A stretch of DNA of 29,564 bases, from assembly GCA_964580455.1 (NCBI GenBank), contig CAZOKO010000022.1, forward strand, positions 1 through 29,564, read 5' to 3'. Origin of the DNA: CAZOKO01 sp964580455 (GTDB taxonomy: Bacteria > Desulfobacterota > WTBG01). The notes under the pieces were generated by a model, which did not search any database, was not told the origin of the DNA, and saw only the letters and a list, made by a program, of their open reading frames with translations. The position numbers were made by a program, and so were the translations under genes. Every line of letters starts with the position of its first letter. The first letter of the stretch is position 1. Below, in pieces: positions 23,478 to 29,564 of the stretch.

Positions 23478-24935
23478 ATGAAAAATATAACATTACTTCT
23501 TCCGATAGCATCCTTGTGCTTTGCACTAACCATAACTCCAGTTACAACAGAAGCAGTTGTTGTCACTAATGTTACCGAACTGGTCAATGCTATTGAAGCA
23601 GCTAATGCAGGTGGAGACAAAACGATTACAGTTGAAGATGGAACTTATACTTTAGACAACATGTTGTGGGTTGAAGCAGATGGTGTTACGGTGCATAGTT
23701 CTTCAGGGAACCGGGATGCTGTTACCATACGTGGAGAAGGGATGGATGGTAGTGTATCTCATATCTTTAACGTTGCCGGTTCAGATTTTACTGTTCGTGA
23801 CATGACTATCGGCTGGGTGTGTAATCATGCCATTCAGATACATGGAAATGCTAATGCCCACCGCCCATTAATTCAAAACCTTCATATTGTTGATACCTTT
23901 GAACAGATGATAAAGGTATCCTATGACTCAGCCAGTGACAACTGTTCTGAAGACGGTATTGTAGAAAACTGCCTGTTTGAATACAGTGCCGGCATTGGCC
24001 CTCAATATTACATCGGAGGAGTTGATGCCCACCAGGTAAAAAACTGGATCGTGCGCAACAACACCTTCAAATCTATCATCAGCCCGAGTGATGATATTGC
24101 GGAATTTGCCATACACTTCTGGTCTGATTCCGAAGACACACTTGTCGAACGCAATACCATTATCAACTGCGATCGAGGAATCGGATTTGGCCTGGGAGAT
24201 CGCGGGCATATAAGGGGAATCATCAGAAATAACATGATTTACCATGATGCTACAGAAGGTTATGCTGATGTAGGAATATCAATTGAATCTGCCTCTGATA
24301 CTCAGGTCTACAATAACACCATCTACATGGAACACAGCCATCCCAATGCTATCGAGTATCGTTTTTCCGGTACAACCGGTGCACTGATCGTCAATAACCT
24401 TACCAATAAACCAATCACTCAACGAGATGAAGCGACAGCAACAGTTTCCCATAATGTCATTGATGCCCAGGCAAGCTGGTTCATTAACCCCTCTGCCGGA
24501 GACCTACATCTCAGTTCTCGACCTCCCACAGTAATCGACCAGGGACAGTCTGTCACTGGCCTGATTACTGACTTTGACGGAGACGCCAGACCACAAGGGG
24601 CGGGAATTGATATTGGTGCAGATGAAGTAAACGGAGAGCCGGGAAGTACAACAACTACAACATCAGAACCAGTCACAACCACCACAACTACGGCTTATAC
24701 AACCACTACAACCACAGAAGATCAGCCGTGCCCTGTAGAAGAAATCTACGGAGAGTATTCAGTTCCAACAGAACTCTTAAGAAGTTTGCGAGATGAAGTA
24801 TTGAGCAAGACAAAAGAAGGGCAGGAAATTATAAGACTGTACTATGAATTGGCTCCAGAAATAGTGGAAGGAATGAGGGAAGACGAAGGATTTAAAGAAG
24901 GGGTGCAAGAGCTAATTGACGGTATCTTACAGTAG
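23478..24935 (+). CDS. Secreted right-handed beta-helix protein with Thr-rich linker and CPVEEIYGE tail
   Basis: The 485-residue protein has a signal peptide (about 1-26) and a right-handed beta-helix (about 30-340). Its strand repeats include VRDMTIGWVCNHAIQIHG and VERNTIINCDRGIGFG, as in pectate-lyase-like and carbohydrate-acting proteins. It then has a choice-of-anchor-Q-like segment (DFDGDARPQGAGIDIGADE, about 360-385). A Thr-rich linker (about 391-415) leads to the 68-residue tail 418-485, beginning CPVEEIYGEY. That tail matches the tail of the large secreted protein (LLR..RD.VLSK..EGQE.I.LYY). No catalytic site is obvious. A ribosome site (aataaggagaacagctATG) supports the start. It shares a divergent promoter region with the 73-aa ORF. 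Confidence 0.85.
   Translation: MKNITLLLPIASLCFALTITPVTTEAVVVTNVTELVNAIEAANAGGDKTITVEDGTYTLDNMLWVEADGVTVHSSSGNRDAVTIRGEGMDGSVSHIFNVAGSDFTVRDMTIGWVCNHAIQIHGNANAHRPLIQNLHIVDTFEQMIKVSYDSASDNCSEDGIVENCLFEYSAGIGPQYYIGGVDAHQVKNWIVRNNTFKSIISPSDDIAEFAIHFWSDSEDTLVERNTIINCDRGIGFGLGDRGHIRGIIRNNMIYHDATEGYADVGISIESASDTQVYNNTIYMEHSHPNAIEYRFSGTTGALIVNNLTNKPITQRDEATATVSHNVIDAQASWFINPSAGDLHLSSRPPTVIDQGQSVTGLITDFDGDARPQGAGIDIGADEVNGEPGSTTTTTSEPVTTTTTTAYTTTTTTEDQPCPVEEIYGEYSVPTELLRSLRDEVLSKTKEGQEIIRLYYELAPEIVEGMREDEGFKEGVQELIDGILQ
24646..24717 (+). repeat. Low-complexity ACA/ACC repeat coding a Thr-rich linker
   Basis: In-frame runs of ACA, ACT and ACC codons encode Thr-rich stretches between the beta-helix and the C-terminal tail. 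Comparable linkers in secreted enzymes are often O-glycosylated. The large protein uses a Pro/Glu/Asp linker (PEPDPEPNPVP) at the same place. Confidence 0.7.
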
Positions 24936-25052
24936 GCTATTCTACGATGACACCATGCTTTTTCCTTGACTTTTAGATGTTGCAGGCATAATCTTTTGTC
25001 ATGAAAAACTTTTTATATTCCCCCTCGCCCCCATTTACTTGATAAACATTTT

Positions 25053-25083
25053 AAAAGGCAGGATCATTTCGTCTCTGCCTTTT
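25053..25083 (+). terminator. Terminator-like hairpin at the group II intron insertion site
   Basis: AAAAGGCAG (25053-25061) pairs perfectly with CTGCCTTTT (25075-25083) around a 13-base loop, followed by a T-rich gttctac. It lies 118 bp after the beta-helix gene and probably terminates it. The group II intron begins 13 bases after the stem. Confidence 0.7.
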
Positions 25084-25096
25084 GTTCTACATATTG

Positions 25097-25721
25097 GTGC
25101 GCCACGAGGCTGCAAGAGAGATGAGGGAGGGCCCCTCGGAATCGGCTTGCAGGAGCAGATTCCAAACCACCTTAAGCTGCTATGGTAAAGAGCCATGGTG
25201 GTGAGCGTTAAGGAAAAGTCATGACAAAGGATCATGGCAGGTGAGGTTCAGGGAGACGAGCGCAAGCGAACTACTTATGAGGTGTCGAAAAGACATACTA
25301 GGTGACGTCAAAACTGGAGGCCAATATGACTCCAGGATAAGTCCAGGGGAAACCTGTTTACTGCCTGGGCGGCGTCCGGCATAAAGGTGGCGTGAACTTG
25401 AGCCAGGCTCTTGTGTGGAACGTGGGAACCTGTCGCTCTGATGTTAAGGGAGAAATTCAAGTGGAGGCCCCACGAGAGTGAGAGTACCGATGCGGAGCAC
25501 AGGGGCGGACTAACTCGTAGTAGTGATGAAGTCTCTGTAATTGAGATGGAGCGAAGGGGTTAGATTGTCCGGTTATGTCTGACAGATCAACCAGCAATGG
25601 GAGGAATCTGATGGATAAAACAAAGCCAAGAAATGGTTGGACAATAAGAGCCGGATGACGGGAGACTGTCACGTCCGGATCTGTGAGGGACTGGGGGTGA
25701 AATTCCCCCGGTCTACTCGAC
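25097..25721 (+). ncRNA. ORF-less group II intron (class IIC-like insertion)
   Basis: The 5' end is GTGCG (25097), matching the group II GUGYG consensus. A canonical 34-nt domain V lies at 25648-25681 (gagccggatgacgggagact onward) with AGC in the catalytic triad position, a GAGA tetraloop and a 2-base CG bulge. Domain VI (25685-25718) has a GGGGG/CCCCC stem and a bulged A25715, seven bases from the 3' end GAC (25721). IBS1 CATATTG (25090-25096), just before the 5' splice site, pairs over seven bases with CAATATG (25322-25328) in domain I, a position suited to EBS1. No reverse transcriptase is encoded within the 625 bp, so splicing or mobility would need a protein supplied in trans. Location right after a terminator hairpin is typical of class IIC introns. 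Confidence 0.9.
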
Positions 25722-25792
25722 TATGTCAACAATTGAGCTCGATAATCAGTTCTACTACAATCAAGGACTCCAATCAGGAAGCCAAAATATTT

Positions 25793-25812
25793 AACACTCT
25801 CCTAAGTGTTGA
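25793..25812 (-). terminator. Weak hairpin downstream of the Cys-rich gene
   Basis: Read on the minus strand, AACACT and AGTGTT pair around a 6-base loop, followed by AT-rich sequence (aaatatttt). Only a six-pair stem, so a weak candidate terminator for the gene ending at 25878. Confidence 0.3.
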
Positions 25813-25877
25813 ATAAAACAATGCTATAAAAATCCCCTAAACACGGCTTTTGTTCTTATATAAACGCGAAACTATAT

Positions 25878-26705
25878 TCAACTTGCACTTCTACCCAGTG
25901 CGAGGAACAGGTCTCTGGTAATTACCCCAGGATGTCCCTTTTCCTGGGCAACCTGCTCTGCCAGTGGAATAATTTTATCAATAAGCTCCTCCCTATCTTT
26001 TCTATCAATAAGAATATCAGCAAGAGCCTGTATGGTATGGGCACACCACAACCCTTTACCCTTGAGGTGTTTCTTTACCGTACCCACTAATTGAAACTCC
26101 TTTACTACCCACTCTTCGCACTGTTTTGCAAAATCAGGGTTGCAAAGCAGGCAGGCTGCCGCATGACTCATCTCAAGTTTCTTGGGCTGGGGGGAATTAT
26201 CCTGTAATTTCTTGTAAGTAAAATCCTTTGTCAGATCAGCAAATGCATTGGTTATGTTGATCGTCGTAACCCCCTTTATCCCCTGTTTCCTGGTTATTTC
26301 TTCAGCACGTTCCTGAACCTTCCTGCCCACTTCGAATGGAACTGTACCATCAGACATTGATGCGCTAAGTATGAAGCGAGCATGACAACACCAGTGCATG
26401 GTTTCGGTCTCAGTTACATCGTCATGATATACACCACTTATTTCAGTCTCTGAATGACAGGTCTCGGCAAGCTTCTTGGGACAGTACCCGCACATCTTGA
26501 TATAATCGTTTGAATACTTTGGTACCCACTTTTGTTCATCAGGTGTAAAAGCATCACCATAACTTTTGTAAAATTCTCTCATAGTCATCGAATTTCTAAA
26601 TTCTTCAAAACATGATGTTGAGCAAAAAACTAGATCCTTTAACTCAATAAACTTCATTACCAGATCTTTACCACATTGATGACATAGTATTTTTTCTTCT
26701 GCCAT
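25878..26705 (-). CDS. Cys-rich protein with N-terminal zinc-finger and PCP_red-like helical modules
   Basis: The gene is not firmly recognised. The 275-residue cytosolic-looking protein starts with CHQCGKDL and FCSTSCFEEF, a TRASH/MYM-like zinc-binding pattern. More Cys/His pairs follow (MCGYCPKK, TCHSETE, HWCCHARF, CLLCNPDF). About residues 115-160 (VPFEVGRKVQERAEEITRKQ) resemble the small PCP_red helical domain, and the C-terminal part (IIPLAEQVAQEKGHPGVITR) looks like a second degenerate copy. These resemblances are by eye. Start support is a G-rich site (gagggggtaacaatcATG). It lies 104 bp downstream of the TIGR04076-type gene on the same strand. Metal or iron-sulfur binding is likely from the cysteines. 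Confidence 0.6.
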   Translation of the reverse strand: MAEEKILCHQCGKDLVMKFIELKDLVFCSTSCFEEFRNSMTMREFYKSYGDAFTPDEQKWVPKYSNDYIKMCGYCPKKLAETCHSETEISGVYHDDVTETETMHWCCHARFILSASMSDGTVPFEVGRKVQERAEEITRKQGIKGVTTINITNAFADLTKDFTYKKLQDNSPQPKKLEMSHAAACLLCNPDFAKQCEEWVVKEFQLVGTVKKHLKGKGLWCAHTIQALADILIDRKDREELIDKIIPLAEQVAQEKGHPGVITRDLFLALGRSAS

Positions 26706-26809
26706 GATTGTTACCCCCTCTTTTCTTAGTCCTAAGAATATAATTTGATCCTTTATAAGGTTAATTTACTGATTATCCTTGAGATCTTAAATTATATCGA
26801 AAATTTCTC

Positions 26810-27160
26810 CTACTTATTCATCTCCTTCATTGCTTCTTCAATGACACGCTGAACTTCTGCATCGTCCCATACTTTGTGAAACGTACGAGTCATTCGTGCG
26901 CTCACCATATTGACTACATCAGGACAGTGAAGAGGGTAAGAATCCTTATTCATACCAGCAAACAAAGAAAATGGTATATTTCCACCGTATTGGAAGGCGG
27001 TGATCCAGGGAAGGGATGCCGCGAAGAAAGTTCCACATAAACCACCAGGATCGGTAGTGGATACCTCAATTTTCTGGCCCACTCTGTGCTTACAGTCACA
27101 ATACCCCTTCACTTCGGTAATCTCTAGAAATACTTTGTATTCTTTAAATTCTTCGCACAT
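26810..27160 (-). CDS. TIGR04076 family protein
   Basis: The 116-residue protein fits the TIGR04076 family, small proteins of unknown function. It contains EVKGYCDCKHRVGQKIEV, GGLCGTFFAASLPWITAF, and a CPDVVNMVSARMTRT end. The start at 27160 (MCEEF) is chosen over an upstream in-frame ATG at 27190 because AAGGAG lies eight bases before it (aaggagaaatcc). It is probably co-transcribed with the Cys-rich gene, 104 bp downstream. Members often sit near redox genes, but no function can be assigned. Confidence 0.8.
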   Translation of the reverse strand: MCEEFKEYKVFLEITEVKGYCDCKHRVGQKIEVSTTDPGGLCGTFFAASLPWITAFQYGGNIPFSLFAGMNKDSYPLHCPDVVNMVSARMTRTFHKVWDDAEVQRVIEEAMKEMNK

Positions 27161-27582
27161 GGATTTCTCCTTATTGCAGGTAGCTGGCATTATAACTTCT
27201 TTTCCCTACATATTTGCTGCTGGTAGAATAATGATAAACCCGTTATATTTCAAATTATCTATAACATAAACATGGGAAAACTTTCAAGCTTTTCAGCAAA
27301 GATTATTTGAATTGTTATGACCTTATAGATAAATAGAGTAATCAGGGTAGTATAATGTCGGGAGGTTCTAAAAAGTAATTATTGTACTTTTTGTAATATA
27401 TAACATATTTTATGACATATTTCACGCATAATTAGTCCGACTAATCATTTAATATTTAAGTTTATTATATGAATTCCGATAAATAATCATATCATCAACG
27501 ACATTAAAGTTTACATACCGCAAGTACGGTTAATGTACTAAAAGACGAACAGATATAAAGTCTTGCGTAAGGACAGAGACCC
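27161..27582. other. Divergent intergenic region upstream of the sensor kinase gene
   Basis: About 420 bp, AT-rich, with no gene. Around 27502-27537 there is a nested palindrome: acattaa (27502-27508) and ttaatgt (27531-27537), with accg and cggt inside. It overlaps possible promoter boxes (tttaca, taatgt) before the kinase gene. It could be an operator, but evidence is weak. Confidence 0.4.
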
Positions 27583-28992
27583 ATGAAGATAGGAGAGTAC
27601 AAAACGTCATCTCTTTCCCTCTTGATAGTAATAACGTTCAGTGTAATGTTTAATGCTCAGCCCATCCAATCTCACATCGAATCTCCACAGGATAAATCAA
27701 CTATCGTAATTGGTGGCGACTACAACTATCCTCCATACGAATTCCTTGATAAAGACGGTAGTCCAGCGGGTTACAATGTTGAACTCACACAGGCTATTGC
27801 TAAAACCATGGGGCTGGATGTTGACATAGTGCTTAGTCCATGGGGAGAGACTAGAGAGAAATTGTTGTCCGGTAAAATCGATGCCATACACGGGATGTTC
27901 TACTCAGAGGAACGCGAAAAAGTGGTTGATTTTTCATCCCCGCACGCCATTATCCATCACTCCATCTTTGCACGGAAAGATTCTCCTGAAATAGAATCGG
28001 TTGAGGATCTTCGAGGCAAAGAGATCATTCTCATGCGGGGCGACATCATGCACGACTACGCAGTTGAAAATAAACTTTCAAACAATATATTGTTGGTAGA
28101 AACACAAGCCAAAGCACTAAGACTTATAGCATCGGGAAAATATGACTTTGCTCTGATTGCAAAACTCCCTGGATTTCACTGGGTAAAAGAGTTGAAACTA
28201 TCCAACATTACAACTGTTGGTAAACCTATAACACAGGAACAGTACTGCTATGCAGTCAGGGAAGGTAACGCAGAAATGTTAGCCTGGTTTAACGAAGGGC
28301 TTGCTATTCTTAAAAATACTGGAGAGTATGATCAAATATATAAAAAGTGGCTTGGTATAATGGAGCCTCGAGGTATTCCAAGGGGGACACTTATCAAATA
28401 TTCTGCTCTGGTTATGATTCCTCTCTTTTTGTTGCTGGTGACTTCCATAATTTGGTCACAGACCCTAAGGAAAAAAGTTTCTACAAGAACAAGACATTTG
28501 GAAAGAGAAATCACTGCGCGCAAACAAGCAGAGAAGAAGATAAAAGAAACAAAAGATCATCTGGACAATATAATAGAAGGCTCAATAGATTGTATTGTTG
28601 CCACTAGTAGTGAAGGATACATTACCAGAACTAACAGTTCTTTTATGAAACTGCTTGGATATGAGAAAGAAGAGGTAACAGGTAAGCATATTGCTGAATT
28701 CTCACCAACCGAAGAGGGAACCTACGAATCTATTACAGGAGAATTAGTAAAGATAGATAAGGAGTTTTTTGAGATTGCAGAAACAATTATGACAAGGTTG
28801 TTTGAAGAGAAAAAGTTGTCGAACTTAGAATTCTACCTTATGCGCAAGGACAGGAAAGTGATTCCCGTTGAGGAGAATATAGTTTACTTATACGACGAGA
28901 AAGGAGATATGACAGGAGGAGTTGCTGTAATCAGAGACTTCTCTGAGAGAAGAAGGAAAGACAGAGAGATCAAAGAAGCAAGAATTTTCTAG
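27583..28992 (+). CDS. Sensor kinase N-terminal part: periplasmic solute-binding domain, TM and PAS (interrupted)
   Basis: The open frame of 469 codons has a signal or anchor segment (about 8-26). A bacterial extracellular solute-binding protein family 3 domain follows (about 39-260; GGDYNYPPYEF, then GSPAGYNVELTQAIAKTMGL). A transmembrane helix (about 272-292) leads to a coiled linker and a PAS domain (about 325-455, GYITRTNSSFMKLLGYEKEE). It ends KEARIF at an early TAG, which is out of place. The next bases, read one frame over, continue as an intact second PAS and histidine-kinase domain, so this frame is the broken front half of a sensor kinase. Amino-acid-like ligand sensing is the family expectation. 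Confidence 0.75.
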   Translation: MKIGEYKTSSLSLLIVITFSVMFNAQPIQSHIESPQDKSTIVIGGDYNYPPYEFLDKDGSPAGYNVELTQAIAKTMGLDVDIVLSPWGETREKLLSGKIDAIHGMFYSEEREKVVDFSSPHAIIHHSIFARKDSPEIESVEDLRGKEIILMRGDIMHDYAVENKLSNNILLVETQAKALRLIASGKYDFALIAKLPGFHWVKELKLSNITTVGKPITQEQYCYAVREGNAEMLAWFNEGLAILKNTGEYDQIYKKWLGIMEPRGIPRGTLIKYSALVMIPLFLLLVTSIIWSQTLRKKVSTRTRHLEREITARKQAEKKIKETKDHLDNIIEGSIDCIVATSSEGYITRTNSSFMKLLGYEKEEVTGKHIAEFSPTEEGTYESITGELVKIDKEFFEIAETIMTRLFEEKKLSNLEFYLMRKDRKVIPVEENIVYLYDEKGDMTGGVAVIRDFSERRRKDREIKEARIF

Positions 28993-29564
28993 AGAACGTT
29001 ATCGAAAGCAGTATGGATGGAATACTTATTGTCGATGAGAAAGGTTGCATTCTCTCTTGTAACTCTGCAATGGAACAAATGAGTTGATTTAACAGGGAAG
29101 AGATAATTGGACAACATGCTTCCATCCTTACCATTGAAGATAAAGAATTGAAAGAAAAGATCCTAGAGAAGACAGCTGAATTATTCGAAAAAGGTTTTGC
29201 TGCCTATGAATCAACATTCAAATCCAAGGAGGAGAAATGCATTAACGTGGAATGCATTTCCTCAATGGTTAAGAATGAGAAAGGTGATTATATTGCTGGA
29301 GTATCTATCTTAAGAGACGTCACAGAAAGAAAAGAAATGGAAAACAAGCTTCTCCAATCAGAAAAGCTAAAATCCCTGGGAGAACTAGCAGGAGGAGTAG
29401 CTCACGACTTCAATAATGTCCTTGCTGCTATTTTGGGTAGAGCCCAGTTATTGAAAATGATTCTTGAACCTCCTCCAGGGAAAGAGGAAAAAAGGAAATC
29501 AGTGCTTCAACTGAAGAAAGGTCTGGAAGTTATTGAGCAGGCTTCCTTAGATGGAGCTGAAACG
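28984..29564 (+). pseudogene. Sensor kinase C-terminal remnant: second PAS and HisKA domain, with frameshift and nonsense codon
   Basis: In the frame one base over from the upstream ORF the translation runs FLENVIESSMDGILIVDEKG and continues as a PAS domain. An in-frame TGA (29085-29087) interrupts it within MS*FNREEIIGQH. The frame is then open to the window end with RDVTERKEMENKLLQSEKLK and the phospho-acceptor region GELAGGVAHDFNNVLAAILG (His at 29403-29405), typical of NtrB-like PAS/HisKA kinases. The lost base would restore aga-gat-ttt (ARD FLEN). The ATP-binding domain lies beyond the window. The combined lesions make the kinase non-functional unless suppressed or due to sequence error. 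Confidence 0.75.

Noticed and set aside
24646..24717. ACA-rich tract considered as a noncoding tandem repeat or array
   Set aside because: In frame within the beta-helix gene and codes a Thr-rich linker; no regular repeat-spacer order.
25457..25672. 71-codon minus-strand open frame
   Set aside because: Lies inside the group II intron RNA on the opposite strand; intron structure explains the sequence.

Overview
The window comes from a Gram-negative-type, AT-rich bacterium. It carries an outer-membrane porin, signal peptides on several exported proteins, a sigma-54 activator and the MEP isoprenoid enzyme IspH. The phylum cannot be fixed from the sequence. The mix of oddly dispersed intergenic repeats, secreted C25 protease, beta-helix protein and carotenoid genes would suit a planctomycete (for example Brocadiales) or a deltaproteobacterium-like lineage, but that is only an impression. 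No tRNA, rRNA, CRISPR array or transposase gene was seen.

Left part (1-8885): mostly housekeeping and envelope genes. In order these are an M29 aminopeptidase, a zinc-ribbon rhomboid protease, a minus-strand pair (a membrane protein of unknown function and a DUF4124/retropepsin-like protein), a zinc-ribbon RDD membrane protein, rsmE, hisS, and a radical SAM gene that overlaps hisS by 4 bases. The gaps hold dispersed repeats. One is a 77-bp repeat whose inverted copy lies 8.5 kb away; another is a 176-bp MITE-like element with perfect 18-bp terminal inverted repeats.

Middle part (9136-12600): an isoprenoid/carotenoid patch with a squalene/phytoene synthase, ispH, crtYc and a broken crtYd (one nonsense codon plus one single-base deletion), followed by a flavin-type PNPOx-fold protein. 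Next, all on the minus strand, are a secreted VCBS/FG-GAP protein, a DcaP-like porin with a good sigma-70 promoter, and a GAF-AAA-Fis sigma-54 activator.

Right-centre (15745-24935) is the most interesting region. Divergent from the sigma-54 activator is a secreted C25 (gingipain/clostripain-clan) cysteine peptidase with a sigma-54 promoter in front of it. Converging on it is a 1065-residue secreted multidomain protein (Ig-like, PKD and IPT/TIG modules, then a papain/C39-like Cys-His-Asp site). That protein is preceded by a 73-residue small ORF and a second, better sigma-54 promoter. A third secreted protein, a beta-helix, lies divergently. All three secreted proteins end in related C-terminal tails, two of them beginning CPVEEIYGE and resembling the CFI-box-CTERM domain. 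The sequence GAAAGGAGG recurs four times in the 5' regions of the two sigma-54 units. Together this looks like a co-regulated set of secreted proteins with a common C-terminal tag.

Right end (24936-29564): an ORF-less group II intron (about 625 bp) sits 13 nt behind a terminator hairpin, with a visible IBS1/EBS1 pairing and intact domains V and VI. It is followed by a Cys-rich protein and a TIGR04076-type protein, both on the minus strand. Last is a hybrid sensor kinase (periplasmic solute-binding domain, PAS, PAS, HisKA) broken by a single-base deletion and a nonsense codon, running off the window end.
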